64,000 nt of DNA from Palleronia sediminis (GTDB lineage Bacteria > Pseudomonadota > Alphaproteobacteria > Rhodobacterales > Rhodobacteraceae): NCBI RefSeq assembly GCF_004358695.1, contig NZ_SNAA01000001.1, positions 124,001 through 188,000 of the forward strand, given 5' to 3'. Every line of letters starts with the position of its first letter. The first letter of the stretch is position 1. The position numbers and the translations under genes were made by a program. This document shows positions 48,729 through 60,216 of this stretch, piece after piece. Below the pieces are notes generated by a model. That model was given only the letters and a program-made list of their open reading frames with translations, was not told the origin of the DNA and searched no databases.

Positions 48729-49841
48729 TCAAGCGAGGGTGCCGCGGTTTCGTGCCCGTTCCAGCCACAAGGCCGAGAGCAGAAGCGGTGAGGTATCGGC
48801 CTCGCCGCTTTCGACCAGATCCATCAGCCGCGCAAAGGGGATGACATGGGCGCGGATATCCTCGTTCTCGTCGGCACGCCCGGCCAGCCGGTCGGCGGCA
48901 TCCGACAGATCGGCGATCCCGACAAAGCTCTCGAGATACTCGGTCAGCACGCCGGGACTGGGGTAATAGCCCGCCACGCGGTGCATCGCGCCGATCTCGA
49001 CGCGGGCCTCCTCGCGCGCCTCGCGGCGCGCGGCATCGGCAGCGGTCTCGCCGGGGTCGATGCGGCCGGCGATGGGCTCCAGAACCCATGGATAGAGGTC
49101 GCCCCGCACGAAAGGCGCAAAGCGGAACTGGTCGATCACGAGGACGCGGTCGGTCGCGGGGTCATAGGGCAGCACGGTCACGGCATCGCCGCTGACCAGC
49201 GCCCCGCGATTGATCGGCGCGCTCCGCCCGCCGTCATGGCGTGGATGGGTCAGGTCGATCTCGGCCACCGAGAAGAAATGCACATAGGGCGCGCGCGCGT
49301 CGATCACCTCGACCGCATCGCGGTGGATGTCACTGCGCAAGCTGCGCGGCGCGGGTGCCTCGGCCGCGCGCAGCCGCGCCAGCGCCCGCTGGCGGATCGT
49401 CGTCATCCTGAACCGCAGCTCGTCGCCGCCGATGGCGCCGAAACCCGCCATGACCTCGACCGCCGCCAGGCGGGTGAGCGCGCCCCAGTCCCGCGCCCAG
49501 TCGCTCAGCGACCAGCCCGCGCCCGACGGCTCCTGAGGGGTGGCGGCGACATAGACCTGTGCCGTCACCGGCGCCCCGTCCTGTACGACCTGCCGCGCGG
49601 CGCGGACATAGTCGAACCCCGCCTCGTAGAAATCGAGCCGGGCAAGCGTCGTGTCATCCACCTCGAAAAGCAGCCCCCCGGCGCCGTCCCCGCCCGCGAC
49701 GAGGACGGGATAATCGCCCGCCGCCGCGCGCTCGATCCGGTGGCCGGGCAGTTGCGCGGCGCGGCCGTTTAGCGCGCGCCCGGCCACGGTTTCGCGCAGG
49801 GCGTCGTCCAGCAGCGTGCCGAACAGGAATACGGGCGTCAT
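48729..49841 (-). CDS. trgB: TrgB-like GGCT-fold/NUDIX hydrolase fusion
   Basis: A 370-aa two-domain protein. Residues about 1-130 form a gamma-glutamylcyclotransferase-like (AIG2) fold, opening MTPVFLFGTLLDDALRETVA. Residues about 195-355 are a NUDIX domain with the box GRIDPGETAADAARREAREE (GX5EX7REUXEE), of the ADP-ribose pyrophosphatase branch. The same fusion is known as TrgB in the Rhodobacter tellurite-resistance locus. It overlaps trgA by 4 bp. The likely activity is hydrolysis of ADP-ribose or related nucleotides; the link to tellurite is from the family. Confidence 0.88.
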   Translation of the reverse strand: MTPVFLFGTLLDDALRETVAGRALNGRAAQLPGHRIERAAAGDYPVLVAGGDGAGGLLFEVDDTTLARLDFYEAGFDYVRAARQVVQDGAPVTAQVYVAATPQEPSGAGWSLSDWARDWGALTRLAAVEVMAGFGAIGGDELRFRMTTIRQRALARLRAAEAPAPRSLRSDIHRDAVEVIDARAPYVHFFSVAEIDLTHPRHDGGRSAPINRGALVSGDAVTVLPYDPATDRVLVIDQFRFAPFVRGDLYPWVLEPIAGRIDPGETAADAARREAREEARVEIGAMHRVAGYYPSPGVLTEYLESFVGIADLSDAADRLAGRADENEDIRAHVIPFARLMDLVESGEADTSPLLLSALWLERARNRGTLA

Positions 49842-50281
49842 CGCGATACCTTTCCGACCAGCCCCGCGACCAGCCCGATCACGGCGCCGCCGCCGAACAG
49901 CGCCGCGAGGATCTGCGGCGCGCCCAGCAGGCGGGCATCGTAGAGCGCGATCTCGATCATGGCTTCCAGTGCCTCGACGGGGCCGTCATAGAACAGGTCG
50001 AGCGACCGGCCGATCATCTCGTGAAACGCCCAGGCCCCGATGCAGACGACGGCGGCGGCCACGGCAGTGGTGATGCCGAACCCGATGGCCGTCATCAGGT
50101 CCACGCCCGCATGACGCCCCAGGATGCGCCACCCCATGAAAAAGGACAGCCCCGCATTCACCGCGCCGAACACCGTGCCCGCGCGGCCGCTTTCGAGCAT
50201 CGCGGCGACCTCGGCCGAGATCCACCAGGCAAGCGCGGCAAAGAGCACGCCCGCGACGAGTTTGGCAAAGGTGGGAAACAT
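49838..50281 (-). CDS. trgA: TrgA family membrane protein
   Basis: A 147-aa protein from the ATG at 50281 (MFPTFAKLVAGVLFAALAWW) with four probable membrane helices (about residues 5-25, 35-55, 62-85 and 122-143). Sequence and location between cfa and trgB fit TrgA of the Rhodobacter tellurite-resistance locus. Its start overlaps the cfa stop, and its stop overlaps trgB, so the genes form one transcript. Confidence 0.85.
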   Translation of the reverse strand: MFPTFAKLVAGVLFAALAWWISAEVAAMLESGRAGTVFGAVNAGLSFFMGWRILGRHAGVDLMTAIGFGITTAVAAAVVCIGAWAFHEMIGRSLDLFYDGPVEALEAMIEIALYDARLLGAPQILAALFGGGAVIGLVAGLVGKVSR

Positions 50282-51492
50282 CAGGCGGGCCGCGTCACCG
50301 AGATCTGGGTCACGTCGCAATTACCGCTGTGAAAGGTGGCGGCGCAAGACGTGAGGTAAAAGTTCCACATCCGCCGGAACCGCGCGTCGAAGCCCAGCGC
50401 CGCGACCGCGTCCCAGCGGGCGTTGAACCGCTCGTGCCAGCGGCGCAGCGTCTGGGAATAGCTCTCGGCGAACTCGACCGACCCGATCTCGTGCAGGCCG
50501 GCGCGGGCGATTTCGGCCCTCAGCGCGCCGGGGCTGGGCAGCATCCCCCCCGGAAAGATGTATTTCTGGATGAAATCGGGCTTGCGGCGATAGACCTGCC
50601 ACCGCTTTTCCTGGACGGTGATGATCTGCAACGTCGCCCGCGTGCCCGGCCGCAGCCTGTCGCGCACCGCGGCGAAATAGACGGGCCAGTAGCGTTCGCC
50701 CACGGCCTCGAACATCTCGATCGAGGCGATGCCGTCATAGGTGCCGCGCTCGTCGCGGTAATCCTGTAGCCGGATCTCGACCCGGTCCGACAATCCCGCC
50801 GTCGCGATCCGCTGCCGGGCGAAATCGGCCTGCGCGCGGCTGATGGTCAGGCCCGTGATCCGCAACCCCCGCTCGCGCGCGGCATATTCGGCGAACCCGC
50901 CCCAGCCGCAACCGATCTCGAGCACGTGATCGCCGGGCTGCGCCCCCATCTCTTCGACCATCGACGCATATTTGGCCCGCTGCGCATCCTCGAGGCTCTC
51001 CTGCCCGGTTCGAAACAGGGCCGAGCTGTAGGTCATCGTATCGTCGAGCCAGAGCCCGTAGAACGCGTTGCCGAGGTCGTAATGGTGGGCGATGTTGCGC
51101 GCGGCCTGCCGGCGGCTGTTGGCGCGCAGCCGGAACCGCGCCTGTTCGAACAGGCGCATCAGCGCCATGCCGGGAAAGCCGTCGAACATCTCGTCGTTAT
51201 CGGCATGGACAAGGTCCATGAAGGCCTGAAGGTCCGGCGTGCTCCATTGTTCGTCGAGGTAGCCCTCGCAAAAGCCCAGATCGCCCTCGCGGATGAGCCG
51301 CGCGAATATGTCGGGGTCGTGGATCGCAAGCTCGGCCACGGGACCGGGCGCGCGGCCCTCGGCGCGGAACACCCGCCCGTCGGGCAGGCGGAAATCGAGC
51401 CGCCCCCGCGCCATGCCGCTCGCCATCGCGAAGACCCGGCCGAAATAGCGCGGAAGCCCCGCCTGCCCGTCGGTCGAGGTCAGTATCGTCAT
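50281..51492 (-). CDS. cfa: cyclopropane-fatty-acyl-phospholipid synthase family methyltransferase
   Basis: A 403-aa protein from the ATG at 51492. The SAM site is VLEIGCGWGGFAEYAARERG (about residues 185-205); the family's AHHYDLGNAFYGLWLDDTMT and MTYSSALF precede it, and FIQKYIFPGGMLPS follows. It modifies unsaturated acyl chains of membrane phospholipids by transferring a methylene or methyl group. It is the first gene of the cfa-trgA-trgB-cysK-mscS run. Confidence 0.9.
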   Translation of the reverse strand: MTILTSTDGQAGLPRYFGRVFAMASGMARGRLDFRLPDGRVFRAEGRAPGPVAELAIHDPDIFARLIREGDLGFCEGYLDEQWSTPDLQAFMDLVHADNDEMFDGFPGMALMRLFEQARFRLRANSRRQAARNIAHHYDLGNAFYGLWLDDTMTYSSALFRTGQESLEDAQRAKYASMVEEMGAQPGDHVLEIGCGWGGFAEYAARERGLRITGLTISRAQADFARQRIATAGLSDRVEIRLQDYRDERGTYDGIASIEMFEAVGERYWPVYFAAVRDRLRPGTRATLQIITVQEKRWQVYRRKPDFIQKYIFPGGMLPSPGALRAEIARAGLHEIGSVEFAESYSQTLRRWHERFNARWDAVAALGFDARFRRMWNFYLTSCAATFHSGNCDVTQISVTRPA

Positions 51493-51614
51493 GCGGCTCT
51501 CACCCCCGTTCACGTCCCCGAGGCACCGCGGACGCGGCCCTCCGCCCGGCGCCATGGGCCGGGCAGCGATACGCAAATCGAACGGGCTTGCCCACCCGTC
51601 GCCGCCGCCCGCGC

Positions 51615-53042
51615 CTAGAAGTCGCGCGCGGCATAGGCGTCGAGCGCACGTTGACGCCCCTCCTTGGGGCCGACGATGGGCTCGGCGGGATAGTCGTCGC
51701 CCGGCGCCATCGGCCAGCTTTCGGGGATGGCGTCGAAATAGGCGCGGGCCTCGTCCGGCGGATCGCCGGACAGCTCGGCGATGAAGCGGTGCGTATAGCG
51801 TCGGTCGCGGTCGAACTTGTCGAGCTGCGTGACCGGGTTGAACACGCGGAAATAGGGCGTGGCATCCGGCCCCGGCCCGCTGGCCCATTGCCAGCCCATC
51901 GCGTTCGAGGCCGGGTCCCAGTCGATCAGGCACTCCTCGAACCAGCGGCAGCCGATCTTCCAGTGCGACATGAGGTTCTTGGACAGGTAGCTTGCGACCA
52001 CCATGCGCGCGCGGTTGTGCATGGTGCCGGTCACGTACATCTCGCGCATGGCCGCGTCGACGAACCGGATGCCCGTGCGGCCCCGCTTCCACGCGACCAC
52101 CTCGGGCAGGGTCTCGTCCTCGTTCCACGGGAAGGCGTCCCAGTCGCGGCGCCAGTTCTCGGTCATCAGGTGGGGCGTGTGCCACAGCAGGTGATAGGCG
52201 AAGTCGCGCCAGACGAGTTCCTTGAGCCAGTCATGCGCGCCGTCCTTGCCCTCGTCGAGCGCGCGCTGGCCCGCATGCCAGCACGACCGCACGCTGATCT
52301 CGCCATAGGTGAGGTTCTCGGACAGGTTCGAGGTGCCGTTGACCCCCGGATAATCGCGCCGCGTCGCGTAATCGGCCACGCGGTCGCGGATGAAGGTGCC
52401 GAGCCGGGTCTGCGCGGCCTCTTCGCCCACGGTGACATGGCGCGCGACCACCGCCGCGCCGCGCCGCATTCCGGCGCCGAGACGCCAGTCTTCCAGCCGG
52501 TCGCTTTTGGGCCACGTGTCGGGCGCCTTGAGTTCCGGGGGCGCGGTCAGGGGCGTGTCGACGCCGCAATCCTTCACCGCGCGCCAATAGGGCGTGTAGA
52601 CCTTGTAATAGCCGCCCGTCTTGGTCTCGACCGTCCAGGGCTCGAACAGAATATGGCCGCGAAACGCCTTGGCCTCGACCTCCATCGGCTCGAGCGCCTC
52701 GCCCACGGCACTGTCGCGCGCGCGCGAGGGCGGGTCGTAGGCGCGCGTCCACCACACCGCCCCCGCCCCGGTCTCGCGCACGAGGGCGGGCAGGATCTCG
52801 CTCGCGCGGCCGCGGCGCAGGATCAGCCGCGCGCCGATCCCCTCGAGGCGTTTCGCAAAGCTCTCGACCCCGAGGCCGAGGCGCCATTGCGGCGCGGTGC
52901 CGTAGCCCTCGACCACCTCGTCGAACAGAAAGACCGGGATGACCGGCCGGCCGCTGCGCGCGGCGGCGTCTAGAGCCCGGTGATCGGTCAGCCGCAGGTC
53001 ACGGCGAAACCATAGCAGGATGGGTGAGCTGTCGTCGGGCAA
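51615..53042 (-). CDS. phrB: deoxyribodipyrimidine photolyase
   Basis: A 475-aa protein. The N-terminal antenna domain opens with ILLWFRRDLRLTDHRALDAA. The C-terminal FAD-binding domain contains GVNGTSNLSENLTYGEISVR, ELVWRDFAYHLLWH, TGIRFVDAAMREMYVTGTMH and WFEECLIDWDPASNAMGWQW, the conserved FAD and DNA-lesion contacts of class I CPD photolyases. It repairs UV-induced pyrimidine dimers with blue light. The ATG at 53042 fits the family N-terminus. Confidence 0.95.
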   Translation of the reverse strand: MPDDSSPILLWFRRDLRLTDHRALDAAARSGRPVIPVFLFDEVVEGYGTAPQWRLGLGVESFAKRLEGIGARLILRRGRASEILPALVRETGAGAVWWTRAYDPPSRARDSAVGEALEPMEVEAKAFRGHILFEPWTVETKTGGYYKVYTPYWRAVKDCGVDTPLTAPPELKAPDTWPKSDRLEDWRLGAGMRRGAAVVARHVTVGEEAAQTRLGTFIRDRVADYATRRDYPGVNGTSNLSENLTYGEISVRSCWHAGQRALDEGKDGAHDWLKELVWRDFAYHLLWHTPHLMTENWRRDWDAFPWNEDETLPEVVAWKRGRTGIRFVDAAMREMYVTGTMHNRARMVVASYLSKNLMSHWKIGCRWFEECLIDWDPASNAMGWQWASGPGPDATPYFRVFNPVTQLDKFDRDRRYTHRFIAELSGDPPDEARAYFDAIPESWPMAPGDDYPAEPIVGPKEGRQRALDAYAARDF

Positions 53043-53094
53043 GGGCGTCCTCCGGTCTGGGCGGCGGGGGCGGTTCCCCTGCCCCCGGATACGA

Positions 53095-53125
53095 CCGCGC
53101 CCGCCTCGGGAAAAGGCGGGCGCGG
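53095..53125 (-). terminator. strong hairpin after the BCCT transporter gene
   Basis: A perfect 12-bp stem CCGCGCCCGCCT/AGGCGGGCGCGG with a 7-nt loop lies 23 nt downstream of the transporter stop. The loop carries a TTT on the minus strand but no long T-run follows, so it may act as a terminator or as a 3'-end stabiliser. Confidence 0.6.
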
Positions 53126-53147
53126 GTTTCTCGGTGATGCGGCGCGA

Positions 53148-54809
<1,662 letters not shown>

Positions 54810-54937
54810 GTGCTCGTCCCTCTCGATTTGGTGCCCGCCGACGGGGCGTGCGCGTGCCGGTGGCTATGCTCGCGATACGCTAACGGTAGCGCGGGCGGAG
54901 CGCGTGTCACCCGCCCCGTGCGGCCGCCTCGTGCGGC

Positions 54938-55939
54938 TCAGCCGCCCGCGGCGCCTATCTCGACCAGCACGCGGCCCTTGACCCGGCCCTTCAGGATCTC
55001 GGACCCGAGCCGCGGCAGATCGTCGAGCGTGGCTGTCTGGATCATCTGCTCGAGCTTGTCCATCGGAAGCTCGGCGGCGATGCGGCGCCACGCGGCATGG
55101 CGCGCCTCGTAGGGTTGCAGCACGCTGTCGATCCCGAGCAGGTTGACCCCCCGCAACAGGAACGGGATGATCCGGGCCGGAACCTCGGACCCGCCCGCAA
55201 GCCCCACGGCGGCGGCCGAGCCGCCATAGGCGAGCTGGCCCAGCACCCGCGCCAGCATCGCGCCGCCCACCGCGTCGATACAGCCCGCCCAGCGTTCCGA
55301 TTCCAACGGTCGGTTCACCGTCTCGGACAGGTCGTCACGCGCGACGATCTCGGTCGCGCCGAGATCGCGCAGGTAGTCGCCGTTCTCGGGGCGCCCGGTC
55401 ACGGCCGCGACCTTGTAGCCCAGCGCGGCCAGCGCGGCGACGGCGACCGAGCCCACGCCGCCCGACGCGCCCGTCACGAGCACCGGATGGAGGGCGTCGG
55501 GGCTCAGCCCATGGGCCTCGAGCGCGTCGATGGCCAGCATCGCGGTCAGCCCGGCGGTGCCCACGGCCATCGCCTGCCGCGTCGTCAGCCCCTCGGGCAG
55601 CGGCACCAGCCACTCGGCCTTGACGCGGGCCTTTTCGGCGAAACCGCCCCAATGCGCCTCGCCCACCCGCCAGCCGGTCAGGATGACCTTGTCGCCCACC
55701 TTGTAGCATTCGTGATCGGAGGCCTCGACCGTGCCGGCAAAGTCGATGCCCGGCACATGCGGATAGCTGCGCACCAACCCGCCGCCCGAGCCCATGCACA
55801 GCCCGTCCTTGTAGTTCAGCGTCGAATACTCGACCGCGACGGTCACATCGCCCGCGGGCAGCCGCCCCTCGTCGAGCGTCTGGACCCCGGCTTGCGTCCC
55901 GCCATCCTCGCCCTTTTCCACCACAAGCGCCCTGAACAT
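54938..55939 (-). CDS. acuI: acrylyl-CoA reductase AcuI-type MDR oxidoreductase (YhdH family)
   Basis: A 333-aa medium-chain reductase from the ATG at 55939 (MFRALVVEKGEDGGTQAGVQ). NADPH-fold signature VTGASGGVGSVAVAALAALG; the family phrases VEYSTLNYKDGLCM, PHVPGIDFAGTVE and VILTGWRVGEAHWGGFAEKA match the YhdH/AcuI group. In Rhodobacter AcuI reduces acryloyl-CoA to propionyl-CoA in DMSP or hydroxypropionate metabolism. No zinc-binding residues are seen, as expected. A monocistronic gene here. Confidence 0.85.
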   Translation of the reverse strand: MFRALVVEKGEDGGTQAGVQTLDEGRLPAGDVTVAVEYSTLNYKDGLCMGSGGGLVRSYPHVPGIDFAGTVEASDHECYKVGDKVILTGWRVGEAHWGGFAEKARVKAEWLVPLPEGLTTRQAMAVGTAGLTAMLAIDALEAHGLSPDALHPVLVTGASGGVGSVAVAALAALGYKVAAVTGRPENGDYLRDLGATEIVARDDLSETVNRPLESERWAGCIDAVGGAMLARVLGQLAYGGSAAAVGLAGGSEVPARIIPFLLRGVNLLGIDSVLQPYEARHAAWRRIAAELPMDKLEQMIQTATLDDLPRLGSEILKGRVKGRVLVEIGAAGG

Positions 55940-56036
55940 CCCTTGCCCCTCCGACCTGGATTTCCCCCTTAGGGGTAACGCGGCCGGGATCGAAGGCAAC
56001 AGCGCAGGCGAAACGCGCGCGGTGGGTCGGGGGCGC

Positions 56037-56065
56037 TTGAAACCCGCCGTCGGGCGCGCCATATT
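56037..56065 (+). promoter_or_regulatory. candidate sigma-70-type promoter of tmRNA
   Basis: TTGAAA (56037-56042), 17 bp, then CATATT (56060-56065) lies a few bases before the expected 5' end of the permuted tmRNA. Confidence 0.55.
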
Positions 56066-56071
56066 CATCCT

Positions 56072-56384
56072 GTCTCGCAAGGGACTATGGACATAAACGC
56101 GCACGTAATAAGCGGATCGGACCCGGGGGCGGTACCCGGCGGCTCCACCAATCATCCGGCGTTGGCGGATCATGGGGCCGAAACAGGATCGACGGACGTC
56201 TAAAGGTGTTTGCTTTGTCTCGGTGAGGTACCACCGTTATCGGTCCGGAAAAGCATAATTGCCAACGACAATCGTGCTCCGGTTGCTCTGGCCGCTTAAG
56301 CGGTTCGAGTGATCGAAACTTAAGCCCTTGCGCCTAGCAGCGTAAGGCGGGGTTCGCAGGCACCTGGCAACAGAAGCCTGCACT
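56072..56384 (+). ncRNA. ssrA: permuted two-piece tmRNA
   Basis: In alphaproteobacteria ssrA is circularly permuted: the CCA-ending part comes first. Here GGACCCGGGGGCGG... ends in GGCTCCACCA (56142-56151), then a short removable loop (ATCATCCG...CGGATCAT, about 56152-56171), then the 5' tRNA-like half GGGGCCGAAACAGGATCGAC (from 56173). The tag frame starts at 56261 with GCC and reads ANDNRAPVALAA then TAA (56297-56299), the known Rhodobacterales tag. A final hairpin GCAGGC/GCCTGC (56356-56381) closes the coding piece. Outer ends are approximate. It rescues stalled ribosomes and marks products for ClpXP, helped by SspB encoded just downstream. Confidence 0.93.
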
Positions 56385-56522
56385 TTCCCTCCCCCTTTTC
56401 CGACACCCGGCGCCGCGATGCGGATCGTGGGGTTTTCGCACTTTCCCTCGGGGCGAATGTGCCTATTGTCGAATGTGCCGGACGGGCACCTGCCCGGCGG
56501 CCTGCCAATAACCGGAGCCCCG

Positions 56523-57005
56523 ATGCCTGCGACGATCGATTACGGAAAGCTGATGCACGGCGCCATGCGGGGTTTGATCCGCGAGGTGCTCGAAGGGGTG
56601 CGCGATGCCGGCCTGCCGGGCGAGCACCATTTCTTCATCACCTTCGACACCATGCACCCCGATGTCGAGATCGCCGACTGGCTGTCGGATCGCTATCCCG
56701 GCGAGATGACGGTGGTCATGCAGCATTGGTTCGACGATCTCGACGTCACCGAGGACGGGTTCGCGGTCACGCTCAATTTCGGCGACAGCCCCGAGCGGCT
56801 TTATATCCCCTATCTCGCGATCCGCACCTTCGTCGATCCTTCGGTCGAGTTCGGGCTGCGATTCGATGGGCCGGACACGGCCGACGACGATGCCGACCTG
56901 CCGCCCGCCGACATGATCGAGCTCGACGGCGACGAGGACGAGGGCGCCCCCCCTCCCGGCAAGCGCGAGGCCGAGGTCGTGAGCCTGGACAAGTTCCGCA
57001 AATAG
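56523..57005 (+). CDS. sspB: SspB family ClpXP adaptor
   Basis: A 160-aa protein from the ATG at 56523 (CCGGAG 9 nt upstream). The beta-rich substrate-binding domain spans about residues 5-118 ([60 protein letters not shown]); an acidic flexible linker follows, and the C-terminal ClpX-binding motif is [10 protein letters not shown]. It delivers ssrA-tagged proteins to ClpXP. Location about 140 bp after tmRNA is notable: the tag and its adaptor are neighbours. Confidence 0.92.
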   Translation: MPATIDYGKLMHGAMRGLIREVLEGVRDAGLPGEHHFFITFDTMHPDVEIADWLSDRYPGEMTVVMQHWFDDLDVTEDGFAVTLNFGDSPERLYIPYLAIRTFVDPSVEFGLRFDGPDTADDDADLPPADMIELDGDEDEGAPPPGKREAEVVSLDKFRK

Positions 57006-57090
57006 GCGCCCGCGCGTCGTTTGCGCTGACGGGATGGACGGGGCCGGACCCCGGCGCTATCCCCGTCGCGACAATCGACAGGAGCGCCGC

Positions 57091-58478
<1,388 letters not shown>

Positions 58479-58482
<4 letters not shown>

Positions 58483-58655
58483 GCACGCCGGTAAACCTCA
58501 ACCGCGCGCGCAAGGCACGCGCGCGGGACGCCGAAAAGCGGAAGGCCGACGCGAACGCGGCGAAATTCGGCCGCAGCGGTGCCGAGAAACGCGCCGAGGC
58601 CGCCCGCACCCGTGCCGAGCGCGACCGCCTCGACGCGCATCGCCGCGAGGAATGA
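58479..58655 (+). CDS. DUF4169 small basic protein
   Basis: A 58-aa highly charged protein ([20 protein letters not shown]) ending HRREE. The NLNRxRKaraR opening and length are characteristic of DUF4169, often encoded behind fumC in Rhodobacterales. Coupled on both sides by ATGA overlaps. The function is unknown; it is likely disordered and nucleic-acid binding. Confidence 0.8.
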
Positions 58656-58870
58656 CCGCGCGCCCCCTCAAGCGGTCCCTGACGCTCAGGGGGCATCGCA
58701 CTTCGGTCTCGCTCGAACCCGCCTTCCGGGAGGCGTTCCGCGCCATCGCGGCGCGGGACGGGCGCCCGATCAACGATCTCGCCGCCGAGATCGACGCGAC
58801 CCGTGACGCCGATGTGGGGCTGGCCTCGGCCATCCGGGTGTTCGTGTTGCGCGACGCGCAGCGCCGCTAG
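58652..58870 (+). CDS. ribbon-helix-helix domain protein
   Basis: A 72-aa protein ([20 protein letters not shown]) with a ribbon-helix-helix pattern: the strand SLTLRGHRTSVSLEPAF and two helices FREAFRAIAARDG and PINDLAAEIDAT. This small RHH_4 type is found next to DUF4169 and fumC in Rhodobacterales and is presumed to bind DNA. It ends in a 4-bp convergent overlap with the P450 gene. Confidence 0.82.
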   Translation: MTARPLKRSLTLRGHRTSVSLEPAFREAFRAIAARDGRPINDLAAEIDATRDADVGLASAIRVFVLRDAQRR

Positions 58871-60216
58871 CGCCGCGACAGGCGCAGCCGGATGCCGTCG
58901 CGCGCCCGCACGGTCAGATGCGCCTGCGGCATGGGGACATGGCCCGCCATCGTCCCGACCCGCCATTCGGCCAGGAACGCGGCCAGCAGGATCACCCCCT
59001 CGGCCATCGCGAATCCCGCGCCGGTGCAGACGCGCGGACCGGCCGAAAACGGGATATAGGCGTCGCGCGCCCGCGCGCGGCCGTTCTCGCTTTGCCAGCG
59101 ACCGGGATCGAACCCGTCGGGATCGTCCCACAGGCGGGTCTGGCGGTGCAGGTGCCACGGGCTGAGGACGACGATATCGCCTGCCCGCAGCTTGCGGTCG
59201 CGGAACGTCTCGGGCGCCGTCGCCTCGCGCACCAGCATCGGCACCGGGGGATAGAGGCGCAGCGCCTCGCGAAAGACGTCGCGGGTGAAACGCAGCCGCG
59301 ACAGGTTGGCAAAGGACGGATCGGCCATGAAATCGCGGGCCTCGACGGCCACGCGGTCCTGCGTCTCGGGATGCGCGGCCAGCAGGTACATCGCCCAGCC
59401 GAAGGCCGCGGCGCTCGTCTCGTGCCCGGCGAGGAAAAAGATCGCCACCTGGTCGACCATCTCGTCGGCGGTAAAGCTCTCTCCGGTTTCGGGGTCTCGG
59501 GCCGTCAGGATCTTGGTGGCGAGGTCGTCGGGCGCGCGACCTTCGGCGATTGCGGCCTGCCGCTGCGTGACGAGCGCGGTCATCAGCCGCCGGATGCGCC
59601 GTGCCGCGCGCAGCGTGCCGGGGCGGTGGAACCGCGGCATCCAGTCCGGCACGGGCACGAAGGCCGCGAGGTTGAGCAGCGGCTGGCTACGCTGGTAGGC
59701 GCGGAACTCGTGGAATACCTGCGCCGCCGTCTCGTGCTCGATCGGGATCGAGAACAGCGTGCGAAAGATCACGTCGGCGGCGGCATGGCTCGCCTCGGGC
59801 TCGATATCGATCTCGCCGGGGCGCAGCCGTGCCGACATGGCGCGGGCGGCGTCGAGCATCGCGGGAAAGGTATCGCGTAGCCGCCCCCCTTCGAAGGCGG
59901 GGTCGATGAGGCGCCGCTGCCGCTGCCACTCGGCCCCGTTGGTGACGAAAACCGACCGTCCCAGAAGCGGGCGCAGCCCCTCGTTCACGCGGGTGGCCTT
60001 GGGAAAGGCCATCGGCCGCTCCTTCAGCACCTCGCGCACGAGATCGGGATCGTTCACCATGAAGGACCGGAAGAACGGCGTGCGGAACTCGGCCATCCAG
60101 GCGCGGTAGAGCCGCTCGGGCTGGGCGGACAGGATATCGGCGCGGAACAGCCGCAGGTAGCGCCAGAGCGACACGCGGTCGGGGCGCGGCACGGGTTTGG
60201 GCGGGGCGCCCGTCAT
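58867..60216 (-). CDS. cytochrome P450
   Basis: A 449-aa soluble-type P450 from the ATG at 60216. Oxygen-activation helix VAIFFLAGHETSAAAFGW, ExxR in VFREALRLYPPVPMLVREAT, and the heme-binding loop FSAGPRVCTGAGFAMAE with the axial Cys are all visible. The substrate is not predictable from sequence alone. It overlaps the upstream hydrolase-like gene by 4 bp, so the two are co-translated and may act together. Confidence 0.93.
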   Translation of the reverse strand: MTGAPPKPVPRPDRVSLWRYLRLFRADILSAQPERLYRAWMAEFRTPFFRSFMVNDPDLVREVLKERPMAFPKATRVNEGLRPLLGRSVFVTNGAEWQRQRRLIDPAFEGGRLRDTFPAMLDAARAMSARLRPGEIDIEPEASHAAADVIFRTLFSIPIEHETAAQVFHEFRAYQRSQPLLNLAAFVPVPDWMPRFHRPGTLRAARRIRRLMTALVTQRQAAIAEGRAPDDLATKILTARDPETGESFTADEMVDQVAIFFLAGHETSAAAFGWAMYLLAAHPETQDRVAVEARDFMADPSFANLSRLRFTRDVFREALRLYPPVPMLVREATAPETFRDRKLRAGDIVVLSPWHLHRQTRLWDDPDGFDPGRWQSENGRARARDAYIPFSAGPRVCTGAGFAMAEGVILLAAFLAEWRVGTMAGHVPMPQAHLTVRARDGIRLRLSRR

